Shown here: positions 18,607 through 27,104 of the stretch, one piece after another | Position numbering within the stretch: the stretch's first letter is position 1 | Layout of the letters: each line of letters opens with the position of its first letter | Assembly: GCA_001874255.1 (NCBI GenBank) | Contig: MPDC01000002.1 | Span: 186,001-250,000, forward strand | Direction of reading: 5' to 3' | DNA: 64,000 nucleotides | Origin: Alphaproteobacteria bacterium MedPE-SWcel | GTDB taxonomy: Bacteria > Pseudomonadota > Alphaproteobacteria > Rhodobacterales > Rhodobacteraceae | Position numbers and translations under genes: made by a program | Notes under the pieces: model-generated | What the model was told of the DNA's origin: nothing | The model's database searches: none | What the model saw: only the letters and a program-made list of their open reading frames with translations

Positions 18607-19617
18607 TTGGGGCTTTGGGACTCTTACCGGATGCGGATCAGGCGCAAGCGCCGGGGTCTGCGTGCCTTGCGGAAATCACGGGAGTTGCGCTGCGTTCAGG
18701 ACAATACGGGCCGCATACAATCCGACGATATCATATTGGTGTCCACCGTTCGGAACGAGCAGATCCGTTTGCCCTATTTCCTGCAGTATTATCGCGGGCT
18801 TGGGGTGAATCATTTCCTGTTTGTCGATAACGATTCCACCGATGGAATGCAGCGCTATCTCAAGGAGATGCCGGATGTTTCGATCTGGCACACCAAGGGC
18901 AGCTACAGGAAATCCACCTTCGGTGTCGATTGGACCAACCATCTGCTGCGGAAATACGCGCATGGGCATTGGTCCCTGGTCGTTGATCCGGATGAATTCT
19001 TTGTTTTCCCATTCTGTGACACGCGGCCAATCCGGGCCCTGACGGATTGGCTGGATGCATCCCAGCTGCGGAGCTTTTCTGCCATGCTGCTGGATGTTTA
19101 CCCGAAAGGACCGCTTGATGAGATGCCCTATCAGGCGGGGCAGAACCCATTGGACATTGCCCATTGGTTTGACAGCGGCAACTACACGGTCACCAGGAAC
19201 AAGACATACGGCAACCTCTGGATCCAAGGCGGGCCCCGGGCCCGGATCTTCTTTGCGAACAAGCCCAGACAGGCGCCGGCCTTGAACAAGATCCCGCTGG
19301 TCAGATGGGACCGAAAATTCGTCTTTGTCAGCTCAACGCATATGTTGCTGCCGCGCGGACTTAATCAGGTGTATGAGACCGACGGGGGCGAAAAGGCCAG
19401 CGGTGTTCTGTTGCACACGAAATTTCTCGATACGTTTTCCGCCAAAGCACAAGAAGAACTCACGCGGCGGCAGCATTATGCAGGGTCCGCAGAATATACC
19501 GCCTATGCGGACACATTGCAGACCCACCCGGATCTATGGTGCAAATGGAGTGAAAGATACATCAATTGGCGCCAGCTGGAGATCCTCGGTCTGATGTCAA
19601 AGGGCAACTGGGCATGA
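18607..19617 (+). CDS. Glycosyltransferase, GT2-like (paralogue 2)
   Basis: This protein of about 336 residues parallels its upstream neighbour: VRNEQIRLPYFLQYYRGLG, FLFVDNDSTDG, metal site VVDPDEFF, and LNKIPLVRW then THMLLPRGLNQ. I place the start at TTG 18607, preceded by GGGGAAA at 6 bases, giving a GLWDSYRMRIRRKRR N-terminus that matches the basic N-terminus of paralogue 1. An open frame extends to TTG 18526, and ATG 18631 is a third candidate. Its stop overlaps the GT14-like gene (ATGA at 19614). It probably adds a sugar to the same glycan as its paralogue; specificity is unknown. Confidence 0.8.
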   Translation: MGLWDSYRMRIRRKRRGLRALRKSRELRCVQDNTGRIQSDDIILVSTVRNEQIRLPYFLQYYRGLGVNHFLFVDNDSTDGMQRYLKEMPDVSIWHTKGSYRKSTFGVDWTNHLLRKYAHGHWSLVVDPDEFFVFPFCDTRPIRALTDWLDASQLRSFSAMLLDVYPKGPLDEMPYQAGQNPLDIAHWFDSGNYTVTRNKTYGNLWIQGGPRARIFFANKPRQAPALNKIPLVRWDRKFVFVSSTHMLLPRGLNQVYETDGGEKASGVLLHTKFLDTFSAKAQEELTRRQHYAGSAEYTAYADTLQTHPDLWCKWSERYINWRQLEILGLMSKGNWA

Positions 19618-21314
19618 GCGCGGTCGGCATCGTCATGCTGGTGCACACCGCCCTGAACCGGGCCGAGCAAGTGGTGCGCCACTGGACAGCCGCCGGCTGC
19701 CCCGTGGTGCTTCATGTGGACCATATGGTCGACCGAAAGACATTTCAGGCCTTCAGGGCCAAATTCGCCGGCGACCGGCTGGTCCGGTTTTCGCGCAGGC
19801 ATCGATGTGAATGGGGCACCTGGGGCATTGTCGCGGCCACTCAATCTGCGTCGGAACTGATGCTGGCGCAGTTTCCGGATGTTCAGCACGTCTATCTCGC
19901 ATCCGGCTCCTGCCTGCCCTTGCGTCCCGTGCAGGAATTGATCGACTATCTGGCACAGCGCCCGCAAACCGATTTCATCGAGAGCGCGACAACGGCCGAT
20001 GTTCCCTGGATCGTCGGTGGCCTCAGCGCGGAACGTTTTACGCTGCGCTTTCCCTTTTCCTGGCGCAAACATCGCAAGATGTTTGATCGCTATGTGAACC
20101 TGCAACGCAGGCTTGGAATGCGACGGCGAATTCCGGCCGGGCTGACACCCCATATGGGCAGCCAATGGTGGTGCCTGACCCGCCAAACCCTGTCCGCGAT
20201 CCTGCACAGCCCCGATCGGCCGCGCTATGACCGCTATTTCCGGCATGTCTGGATCCCCGATGAAAGCTATTATCAAACGCTGGCGCGGCTCTATTCACGC
20301 ACCATTGAAAGCCGGTCCCTGACGCTTTCGAAGTTCGATTTCCAGGGCAAGCCGCATATCTTCTACGATGACCACCTGCAGCTGCTGCGGCGGTCCGATT
20401 GCTTTGTCGCGCGCAAGATCTGGCCGCAGGCAGACCGGCTGTATCAGGCTTTTCTTGCCGATGCCGCCAGTGACATGAAACGGACAGAGCCGAACCCAGG
20501 CAAGATCGACCGAATATTTGCCAGGGCCGTCGAACGCAGGACGCGGGGGCGGCGGGGTCTTTATATGCAGAGCAGATACCCCAATCACGGCGCTGAAAAT
20601 GGCATGACCTCTGGTCCCTATTCGGTATTGCACGGGTTTGCCGAGCTTTTTGAGGATTTTGAACCCTGGCTGGCGCGCACCACCGGCGCCCGGGTGCATG
20701 GCCATTTGTTTGCCCCGGAACGTGCGGAACTGGCTGACGGTCAACAGCTGTTCAATGGGTGCCTCAGCGACAATGCCAAGCTGCGCGACTATAATCCCGA
20801 GAGTTTTCTGGCCAATCTGATCTGGAATACCAGAGGCGAGCGCCAGTGTTTTCAGTTCGGTCCGCGCGACACACAGACGGTGAATTCATTTGTTGCACGG
20901 GATGCGAATGCACAGGTTTCGGTCATTTCCGGGGCCTGGGCGATCCCCTTGTTCAAATCAAACCAGAGCTTTTCGGACCTGCGTCGCGAGGCCGCGCGGT
21001 TGCAGCAGATCGAGGCCGAGCATCTGCAGATGCTGCGCTCACGTTGGGCCAATGCCCGCATCCGGATCTGGACCATGGCGGAGTTCATAGAGGCGCCGAT
21101 GGAAAATCTCCAGACCGTCGCCAGCGAGATTGGCCCGACCGTCGCCAGCCATCTGACGGAAGCCCCGCATATGGCGGATCTGAGCAACTTCGGTCGATTT
21201 TTGCAGAACCTCAAGAACCAGGGCATGCACCCGTATCTGATGGGTGATTTCCCGGTTGGCGCCCTCAAATCGAAGAGCCCGGACCGGCCCCGCAAACCCT
21301 ATATGGTGAAGTGA
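19614..21314 (+). CDS. GT14-like (core-2/I-branching) glycosyltransferase with extra C-terminal domain
   Basis: The 566-residue protein has an N-terminal half (about 1-290) resembling the core-2/I-branching beta-1,6-GlcNAc transferase and xylosyltransferase family: VLHVDHMVD, HVYLASGSCLPLRP and THE family's GLTPHMGSQWWCLTR with IPDESYYQT. The remaining 270 residues (from about RGRRGLYMQSRYPN) form a second domain I know only as an uncharacterised region attached to such enzymes in this bacterial group. ATG 19614 is set by the 4-base overlap with the upstream glycosyltransferase. No signal peptide is visible, so it acts in the cytoplasm on a membrane-linked or soluble glycan precursor. Confidence 0.78.
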   Translation: MSAVGIVMLVHTALNRAEQVVRHWTAAGCPVVLHVDHMVDRKTFQAFRAKFAGDRLVRFSRRHRCEWGTWGIVAATQSASELMLAQFPDVQHVYLASGSCLPLRPVQELIDYLAQRPQTDFIESATTADVPWIVGGLSAERFTLRFPFSWRKHRKMFDRYVNLQRRLGMRRRIPAGLTPHMGSQWWCLTRQTLSAILHSPDRPRYDRYFRHVWIPDESYYQTLARLYSRTIESRSLTLSKFDFQGKPHIFYDDHLQLLRRSDCFVARKIWPQADRLYQAFLADAASDMKRTEPNPGKIDRIFARAVERRTRGRRGLYMQSRYPNHGAENGMTSGPYSVLHGFAELFEDFEPWLARTTGARVHGHLFAPERAELADGQQLFNGCLSDNAKLRDYNPESFLANLIWNTRGERQCFQFGPRDTQTVNSFVARDANAQVSVISGAWAIPLFKSNQSFSDLRREAARLQQIEAEHLQMLRSRWANARIRIWTMAEFIEAPMENLQTVASEIGPTVASHLTEAPHMADLSNFGRFLQNLKNQGMHPYLMGDFPVGALKSKSPDRPRKPYMVK

Positions 21315-21320
21315 TTTCCG

Positions 21321-22748
21321 ATGGCTGACACTTTTTCATGCTTTGTCATCTTTGCCGAAATGCGCACGGGGTCGAATTTTCTCGAGGCAAACCTGAATGC
21401 GATGGACGGCGTCATTTGTCATGGCGAGGCGTTCAACCCGCATTTCATCGGATACCCCAATCGCACCGAGATTCTCGGGGTCACGCAGGAAATGCGGGAA
21501 AGCGATCCGCATCGGCTGCTTGCTGAGATTCGGCGTCAGCCCGATGCGATGGCGGGGTTTCGGTATTTTCACGATCATGATCCGCGGGTTCTGGATGCCA
21601 TTCTGGACGATCCGTCAGTCGCCAAGATCATCCTGACGCGCAATCCTCTGGACAGCTATGTGTCATTGAAGATCGCCCAGGCCACGGGCCAGTGGAAACT
21701 GACAAATCTGGCCCGTCGCAAGGACGCAAAGGCGCCGTTTGATGCGGAGGAGTTCGGCGCCCATGTCGAGGCCTTGCAGGCCTTTCAGGTGACGTTGCTC
21801 ACGCGTCTTCAGCGGTCCGGACAGACCGGGTTCTACCTCGCCTACGAAGACCTGCAGGATGTTGAGGTCATGAACGGTCTGGCCAAATGGCTCGGTGTGC
21901 CTGCCCGACTTGACGACCTGGATGGCAAGTTGAAACGCCAGAACCCGGAGCCCGCCGTTGCCAAAGTGAGCAATCCCGATGTCATGATGGATGCGCTGTC
22001 CGGTCTGGATCGCTACAATCTGTCCCGGACCCCGAATTTCGAACCGCGCCGGGGACCGGCGGTTCCGGGCTATGTGGCGGGTGTGGTGACGCCTGTGCTG
22101 TATCTGCCTGTGCGCAACGGGATCGAGGATCTGGTGACCGGGTGGATTGGCAGCCTCGACAGCGTTGCGCCCGACGGGCTGATTACAAAGATGAACCAAA
22201 AGCAGCTGCGGCACTGGCGGCGTGGCCACCCGGGGCATCGGAGCTTTACCGTCGTGCGGCACCCGTTGGCGCGGGCGCATACCGTGTTCTGCACCCGGAT
22301 TCTGTCCAAGGGCCCCGGGAGCCTGCTGCAAATCCGCAATACATTGCGCCGTCGTTTCAACCTGGAAATTCCCGAACAGGGCGTGGACGAAACCTATGGC
22401 CTGTCTCAGCACCGGCTGGCCTTCGAGCAATTCCTGAAGTTCCTGAAGGCGAACCTCGCCGGGCAGACCTCTGTCAGGATCGATCCAAACTGGGCCAGTC
22501 AGGCGCAGGTGCTATGTGGATTTTCCGAGCTGGCAGTGCCCGATCTGGTCCTGCGCGAGGAGGACATGGCCACAGATCTTCCGTGGTTGGCGCAAAAACT
22601 CGGCAGAATGAACCCGGCGCCCGCACCCCGAATGGAGGCAGACCAGCCCCATGCGCTGAGCGCGATCTATGACGCGGATCTGGAAGCACTGTGCCAGTCG
22701 ATCTATCAACGGGATTATCTGACCTTGGGATACGGGGCCTGGCGCTGA
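21321..22748 (+). CDS. Two-domain sulfotransferase
   Basis: The 475-residue protein has two sulfotransferase-like parts. The N-terminal half carries a PAPS 5'-phosphosulfate loop in FAEMRTGSNFLEANL and a 3'-phosphate site in ILTRNPLDSYVSLK, like NodH/LPS sulfotransferases. The C-terminal half starts with LPVRNGIEDLVTGW and has SFTVVRHPLARAH, like carbohydrate sulfotransferase family 2. It follows the GT14-like gene by 6 bases and ends the run of polysaccharide genes. It probably sulfates the glycan assembled by these neighbours using PAPS; cysQ upstream would remove the PAP formed. Which half is active, or whether both are, cannot be told from sequence alone. Confidence 0.85.
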   Translation: MADTFSCFVIFAEMRTGSNFLEANLNAMDGVICHGEAFNPHFIGYPNRTEILGVTQEMRESDPHRLLAEIRRQPDAMAGFRYFHDHDPRVLDAILDDPSVAKIILTRNPLDSYVSLKIAQATGQWKLTNLARRKDAKAPFDAEEFGAHVEALQAFQVTLLTRLQRSGQTGFYLAYEDLQDVEVMNGLAKWLGVPARLDDLDGKLKRQNPEPAVAKVSNPDVMMDALSGLDRYNLSRTPNFEPRRGPAVPGYVAGVVTPVLYLPVRNGIEDLVTGWIGSLDSVAPDGLITKMNQKQLRHWRRGHPGHRSFTVVRHPLARAHTVFCTRILSKGPGSLLQIRNTLRRRFNLEIPEQGVDETYGLSQHRLAFEQFLKFLKANLAGQTSVRIDPNWASQAQVLCGFSELAVPDLVLREEDMATDLPWLAQKLGRMNPAPAPRMEADQPHALSAIYDADLEALCQSIYQRDYLTLGYGAWR

Positions 22749-22861
22749 GACATCGCGCCTGAAAGAGCGGCTTCCGGATCGCCCCATGGACCTCGCCTGA
22801 TCTCTGCCGATGAAAAACCTCCGCGGCCTGTGCCGTCAGAGAGGGTGTCCGCCTTCGGTGA

Positions 22862-23326
22862 TCAGGCGGCCTGCACCGACTGATTCTCGGTCAGAATAGT
22901 ATAGAGCGTCGTGGGGTCCGGATTGGCCCGGAGCTTGGTGCAGAGGCTCTGTTCCCTCAGGGTACGGGACACCAGCGCGAGGGCCTTGAGGTGTTCCACG
23001 CCCGCATCCACCGGCGCAAAGAGAGCAAAGACGATGTCCACCGGTTGGCGGTCGACCGCCCCGAAATCCAGTGGTTTTTCAAGCGAGACAAAGACGCCCA
23101 CGACCTGCTCCACCTTCCCGAGCCGGGCATGAGGCAAGGCGACACCATGGCCGACGCCAGTGGGACCCAGGCTTTCGCGGTCCAGCAGCGCCTCGACGGT
23201 GGTCTGCGCGTCGAGTTGATGCGCGAAATTAGCGACTTCTGCGATTTCCTGAAACAGGCGCTTCTTGCTGGAGGCAGCACCAATTACCCGCACGGCCTCT
23301 TGTTTGAGGATGTTCGAAATCTGCAT
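22862..23326 (-). CDS. ptsN: Nitrogen-regulatory PTS EIIA protein
   Basis: The 154-residue EIIA-Ntr protein receives phosphate from NPr on the histidine in GVALPHARLG (about residue 66) and regulates potassium transport, carbon/nitrogen balance and stress responses. The VGVFVSLEKPLDFGAVDRQPVDIVFAL core is typical. It is the last gene of a minus-strand run (rnd-lptCAB-hpf-ptsN) and follows hpf after 53 bases that contain a stable hairpin. No PTS sugar permease is seen in the window, which agrees with a purely regulatory PTS. Confidence 0.95.
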   Translation of the reverse strand: MQISNILKQEAVRVIGAASSKKRLFQEIAEVANFAHQLDAQTTVEALLDRESLGPTGVGHGVALPHARLGKVEQVVGVFVSLEKPLDFGAVDRQPVDIVFALFAPVDAGVEHLKALALVSRTLREQSLCTKLRANPDPTTLYTILTENQSVQAA

Positions 23327-23347
23327 TGGTACTGCTCCATTCGGGGT

Positions 23348-23371
23348 GAAGGGGCCTTTGCGGGCCCCTTC
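23348..23371 (-). promoter_or_regulatory. Hairpin between hpf and ptsN
   Basis: A perfect 9-bp stem, GAAGGGGCC with GGCCCCTTC, has a 6-base loop and no T run behind it on the minus strand. It probably protects the hpf message or reduces read-through into ptsN. Confidence 0.6.
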
Positions 23372-23379
23372 GATTGTAT

Positions 23380-23943
23380 TCAGGGATCGATCCAGCCGAT
23401 GTTGCCATCTTCGCGTCGATACACCACGTTTAATCCGGCTTTGGCGTCATTTCTGAACACCAGAACAGGCGATCCGGCCAATTCCATTTGCATTACAGCT
23501 TCGCCAACGGACAAAGACGGGATCTTGGTCTCCATCTCGGCCACGATGATTGGCTGCAAGGTCTCTGGTTCTGCCTCTGAATCCACCTCTTCAGAAGCGA
23601 GGATATACGAGCTGGCGCCCATAAGTTCAACAGGCTCGCTCCGGTCGCGGTGGTGATCTTTCAATCTCCGCTTGTATCGCCGGAGCTGCTTGTCCATTTT
23701 TTCCAGGCATCCCTCAAAGGCTGCATAGATTTCAGTGGCATGGGCCCTCGCCTGACAGGTCAGGCCCGTCGAGAGGTGAACGATGGTTTCGCAGACATAT
23801 TCATGCGCGTTGCGGGAGAAGACGACCTGAGCATCGGTCGGTCGGCCTGCATATTTCTCTAGGACCGTGCTCAACTCGGTTTCCACGTGGGTTTGAAGAG
23901 ATTCGCCGATGTCGATCTGTTTTCCGCTGACTTTGTAACGCAT
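23380..23943 (-). CDS. hpf: Ribosome hibernation promoting factor, long form
   Basis: The 187-residue long HPF has an N-terminal YfiA-like ribosome-binding domain (about 1-100, MRYKVSGKQIDIGESLQTHVETEL) and a C-terminal dimerisation domain (about 130-187, LQPIIVAEMETKIPSLSVGEAVMQMELAGSPVLVFRN with variation). Long HPFs join two 70S ribosomes into inactive 100S dimers in stationary phase. The gene is separated from lptB by 278 bases, so it probably has its own promoter, and it precedes ptsN. Confidence 0.95.
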   Translation of the reverse strand: MRYKVSGKQIDIGESLQTHVETELSTVLEKYAGRPTDAQVVFSRNAHEYVCETIVHLSTGLTCQARAHATEIYAAFEGCLEKMDKQLRRYKRRLKDHHRDRSEPVELMGASSYILASEEVDSEAEPETLQPIIVAEMETKIPSLSVGEAVMQMELAGSPVLVFRNDAKAGLNVVYRREDGNIGWIDP

Positions 23944-24143
23944 GTGATCTCCTTATTGTTATGCCTGACTCGATGCGACACTCCGCCGTTGGTGTGCGGT
24001 CGCTTTTCTACGATAGCCAGAAAGGAAGGGCAGAATGTGAAGCAAGCAGCTCAGGTGGCCCTGAGCACAGGGCCAATTGGGTGACTGCGACGGGATGCAC
24101 ATTTGCCATACGACAATTCCATGACAATCCCCGGTCGGAGTCA

Positions 24144-24161
24144 ATGCAAATCCATTTGCAT
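24144..24161. promoter_or_regulatory. Perfect palindrome upstream of hpf
   Basis: ATGCAAAT and ATTTGCAT form a perfect inverted repeat around two bases in the lptB-hpf gap, about 200 bases before the hpf start. It is AT-rich against a GC-rich background and could be a regulator site. No regulator can be named, and the rest of the 278-base gap (23944-24221) holds nothing else I can identify. Confidence 0.4.
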
Positions 24162-24221
24162 TTGTTCACGACGGGTTGTGTCGTGGCGCCGGGCTGTGCG
24201 GAAACTTGCTGAGGACCTGCC

Positions 24222-24980
24222 TCAAGAGATGCGAAAATTGTCACCTAGGTAGACGCGCCGGACATTTTCGTTCTCGACGACTTCTTCCGGGGTGCCGGAC
24301 ATCAGGACCTGTCCGTCATGCAGGATATAGGCGCGGTCCACGATCTCGAGAGTTTCACGCACATTGTGATCCGTGATCAGGACCCCGATTCCACGTGTCT
24401 TGAGGTCGGCCACAAGGTTTCGGATGTCGCCGACCGAGATCGGATCGACGCCCGCAAATGGTTCATCAAGCAGCAGGTATTTTGGATCCGCCGCCAGGCA
24501 GCGGGCAATTTCCACCCGCCGACGTTCCCCACCAGAGAGCGCCAGTGCCGGCGCGCGGCGCAGGTGCTCGATGGAAAAATCGGACAGCAGCTCTTCAAGC
24601 CGCTCGCGGCGTTTATGGCCATCGGAGACGGTAATATCCAGCACAGCGGCAATATTGTCTTCGACGGACAGGCCGCGGAAAATAGACATCTCCTGAGGGA
24701 GATAGCCGATGCCGAGCCGGGCGCGCCGGTACATCGGCAGGTTGGTCACGGTCTGCCCGTCAATGCTGACGCTGCCGGCTTCCGGGAAGACTAGCCCCGC
24801 AATTGTGTAAAAACTGGTCGTCTTGCCAGAGCCGTTCGGCCCCATCAATGCAACAACCTCGCCGCGTTTCAGCTCCATCGAGACGTCGCGGATCACGACC
24901 TTTTTGCGGTAGCTCTTGCGCATCTTGTCGACGCGCAGCCCGGGCGTTCCGGGTGTGACTGTCAGTTCCGGACGTGCCAT
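24222..24980 (-). CDS. lptB: LPS export ABC transporter ATP-binding protein
   Basis: The 252-residue ATPase of the LptBFG complex powers LPS extraction from the inner membrane. Walker A is GPNGSGKTT, the signature is LSGGERRRVEIARCL, Walker B is YLLLDEPFAGVDP, followed by LITDHNV. It overlaps lptA by one base (TGATG) and ends the lptC-lptA-lptB block. lptF and lptG are not in the window, as usual. Confidence 0.97.
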   Translation of the reverse strand: MARPELTVTPGTPGLRVDKMRKSYRKKVVIRDVSMELKRGEVVALMGPNGSGKTTSFYTIAGLVFPEAGSVSIDGQTVTNLPMYRRARLGIGYLPQEMSIFRGLSVEDNIAAVLDITVSDGHKRRERLEELLSDFSIEHLRRAPALALSGGERRRVEIARCLAADPKYLLLDEPFAGVDPISVGDIRNLVADLKTRGIGVLITDHNVRETLEIVDRAYILHDGQVLMSGTPEEVVENENVRRVYLGDNFRIS

Positions 24981-25489
24981 CAGTTGTTGTCGCCGCCAGA
25001 TAGGCCGCCGGATAGGGTGGTGCGGACGCGCCCGCTGAGGGTTGCGTTGCCGGTGGCAAGGTTGACCACCATCCGTTCAGCCCCGAGTGACGTGGTGCCC
25101 TGTGTCAGCAACACGCTGCCCCGCAGCTCAACCAGACCACTGTCGATCGAATAGTCGGCCTCACCGGCCTCGGCGGCGTCGGTCCCACTGACCAGAATGA
25201 CATTGCCGCGGGCCTCCAGCCGTTCGATGCCGCTGCCTTCGGTCTTGTTGATGACCAGAACGCTGTCCGCGCTGAGCCGCATTTGCCCCTGGGTGATCAA
25301 GACATTTCCCTTGAACAGCGCAGAGCCGTCTTCCTGATTCACATCGAGCGCATCGGAGGTGACATCCACCGGCTGGGAGGTGTCCGTTTTCAGCACCCCA
25401 AACGAGATTTCGGTGCCCTGCGCGCCGGCAGGTGGTCCAAGAGACAGGGCGACAAGGCCGAGAATGAAAGCGATTGCTAGTCGTTGCAC
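24980..25489 (-). CDS. lptA: LPS transport periplasmic protein LptA
   Basis: The 169-residue protein has a signal peptide (IAFILGLVALSLGPPAGAQG) and the OstA-like beta-jellyroll: PVDVTSDALDVNQEDGSALFKGNVLITQGQ in pieces, with LSADSVLVI. It forms the periplasmic bridge between LptC and LptD. It lies between lptC and lptB, 3 bases behind lptC. The size fits alphaproteobacterial LptA. Confidence 0.92.
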   Translation of the reverse strand: MQRLAIAFILGLVALSLGPPAGAQGTEISFGVLKTDTSQPVDVTSDALDVNQEDGSALFKGNVLITQGQMRLSADSVLVINKTEGSGIERLEARGNVILVSGTDAAEAGEADYSIDSGLVELRGSVLLTQGTTSLGAERMVVNLATGNATLSGRVRTTLSGGLSGGDNN

Positions 25490-25492
25490 GTG

Positions 25493-26092
25493 TTATCTTT
25501 CTGCTTTTGCGGGATCGTACACCAGCTTTACGCCATTCGTGAACTCAATATGCACGGGCGCGTTCTTTGATGTCGTGAAGATCCGCATGGATCCGGCGGT
25601 AAACTCCCCGATCGGGCCGGTCGCGGTGATGCTGCCGGGGCTGCGGGCTTCGATCCCGCTCACTTCCGCTTCGAGGGCCTCGGTCTCGATTCTGGTGCCA
25701 TCGGCGGTCAGAATGCGGACGTTGCCTGTCAGCGTCGCGATATTGGTATCTGACCGCAGCGCCCCGGCATCGGACAGCAGCAGGATGCTGCGCCCTTCGG
25801 TGGTCCGGATTTCAGCTTCGAGATCGGTGGCGGAGGCCGCTCCAAGGTCGCCGCTCGGGAAGGCTTTGGCCGCTGCTATCGTGATTTCATGACCGGTTTC
25901 CGTGGTGCCCGTGAAGAAGGGCGCCGTGACCTGCTGTCCCCGCAGCCGGTCATCTATGTCGACCTGCGCAAACGGGATGACGGGACCGGTCTCGACCCGG
26001 CGGGAAATCAGGAACAGCGTCGACAACAGCGCCACGGCGGCGAGCGGAAGGACAACCTTCAGGAGCGCAATGATGCGGGAATAGCGATCCAT
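25493..26092 (-). CDS. lptC: LPS export protein LptC
   Basis: This 199-residue bitopic inner-membrane protein has an N-terminal anchor (LKVVLPLAAVALLSTLFLI) and a periplasmic LptC/YrbK-like beta domain (GHEITIAAAKAFP, LTGNVRILTADG, LEAEVSGIEA). It takes LPS from LptBFG and passes it to LptA. It is 63 bases downstream of rnd and directly upstream of lptA. Confidence 0.9.
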   Translation of the reverse strand: MDRYSRIIALLKVVLPLAAVALLSTLFLISRRVETGPVIPFAQVDIDDRLRGQQVTAPFFTGTTETGHEITIAAAKAFPSGDLGAASATDLEAEIRTTEGRSILLLSDAGALRSDTNIATLTGNVRILTADGTRIETEALEAEVSGIEARSPGSITATGPIGEFTAGSMRIFTTSKNAPVHIEFTNGVKLVYDPAKAER

Positions 26093-26155
26093 CTCTTGGC
26101 CATCCTGTTGCCGGGTTTCATGAAAGCTGCGGGAAAACTGCGGCCGTGGGCTCTG

Positions 26156-26770
26156 TCACGAATGCGCAAAAATATCGGTTTCGGGCCACCCGGCCAGGTC
26201 CAGTTTCGCGCGCGTCGGGAGGAAATCGAAACAGGCCTGCGCCAGGTGCTGCCGCTCTTCCCGTTCCAGCCGCTTGTCCAGCTCGATCCGCAACCTGTGA
26301 AGGTAAAGAACGTCCGAGGCGGCATAATCCTGTTGCGCGCGCGTGAGCGTTTCCGCGCCCCAATCGCTCATTTGTTGCTGTTTGGAGAGGTCCAGCCCCA
26401 GCAAATCCTGTGTCAGGTTCTTCAGCCCATGGCGATCCGTATAGGTGCGCACAAGACGGCTGGCGATCTTGGTGCAGTAGACAGGCGCCGCGAGGGCCCC
26501 GAACGCGTGAAACAGCGCCGCAATGTCGAATCGCCCATAGTGGAACAGTTTCAGCACCTCGGCATCGGCAATAAGGCGGGAAATGTTGGGCGCCTCCCTC
26601 TGGCCTTTGGCGATTTGCACCACATGGGCGTTGCCGTCCCCACCGGACAGTTGCACAACGCAGAGCCGGTCGCGGTGCGGGTTCAGCCCCATGGTCTCGC
26701 AATCGATCGCCACCACGGGCCCCAGATCCAGATCGTCGGGAAGATCGCGCTGATAAAGTTGCGTGGCCAC
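26156..26770 (-). CDS. rnd: Ribonuclease D-like 3'-5' exonuclease
   Basis: The 204-residue protein contains only the DnaQ-like exonuclease domain: DEDD residues in VAIDCETMGLN, FHYGRFDIAAL and the YAASDVLYL motif. It lacks the HRDC domains of E. coli RNase D, as is usual for short alphaproteobacterial forms. GTG 26770 is chosen because AAGGA lies 8 bases upstream and the protein then begins MATQLYQRDLPDD; the open frame extends to an ATG at 26845. It probably trims tRNA or other small RNA 3' ends. It heads the lpt operon. Confidence 0.88.
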   Translation of the reverse strand: MATQLYQRDLPDDLDLGPVVAIDCETMGLNPHRDRLCVVQLSGGDGNAHVVQIAKGQREAPNISRLIADAEVLKLFHYGRFDIAALFHAFGALAAPVYCTKIASRLVRTYTDRHGLKNLTQDLLGLDLSKQQQMSDWGAETLTRAQQDYAASDVLYLHRLRIELDKRLEREERQHLAQACFDFLPTRAKLDLAGWPETDIFAHS

Positions 26771-27006
26771 GTGCCTGTCCTTCGGTTGTGATCTGTGTCC
26801 GTCCGGGAGTGAACTGGACATAGGGGCTTTGGCCCGCGAACTCAACAGGCGGTTGCCCGGGCCTGCCCGCGAAGGGGCGATTCGGGCGTGTTTCCAAGGC
26901 CCTCCGGGGACGTTTGGGAGGCCTGCACCGGCATGTGGACCTGAAATGGCATCTGTCCGGGGGTGCGGTCACGGTTCATCACGTGATGATTTCAACCTCC
27001 GACAGA

Positions 27007-27035
27007 TTGACAGGGATTTCCAACTCTGCTTTTAT
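27007..27035 (+). promoter_or_regulatory. Sigma-70-type promoter of the xylB operon
   Basis: A perfect TTGACA (27007-27012) is followed after 17 bases by TTTTAT (27030-27035). The -10 overlaps the left arm of the operator at 27031, which is a classical repression geometry. The xylB ATG is 70 bases downstream with GGGAGGAG in front of it. Confidence 0.7.
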
Positions 27036-27056
27036 TTTACCAGCCGAAATAAATAT
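27031..27056. promoter_or_regulatory. Operator 1 for the ROK regulator (xylB promoter)
   Basis: TTTATTT and AAATAAA form an inverted repeat around 9 bases (27031-27053). The sequence TTATTTTAC resembles the NagC/Mlc class of ROK-family operators. Base-by-base it matches the site at 35056-35081 at 18 of 26 positions, with all differences but two in the centre. It covers the -10 of the xylB promoter. Confidence 0.72.
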
Positions 27057-27104
27057 GTGTACAACCCTATGGCTGTGCGCAGGTGGCGACTGGGAGGAGT
27101 TATT

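Larger units (their letters stand above)
26771..27104. other. Intergenic region between rnd and xylB
   Basis: These 334 bases hold the divergent control region: the short leader of rnd on the minus strand, then a promoter (27007-27035) with an overlapping operator (27031-27056) for xylB. The part from 26771 to about 26990 is GC-rich and I see no further gene in it. Confidence 0.7.
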
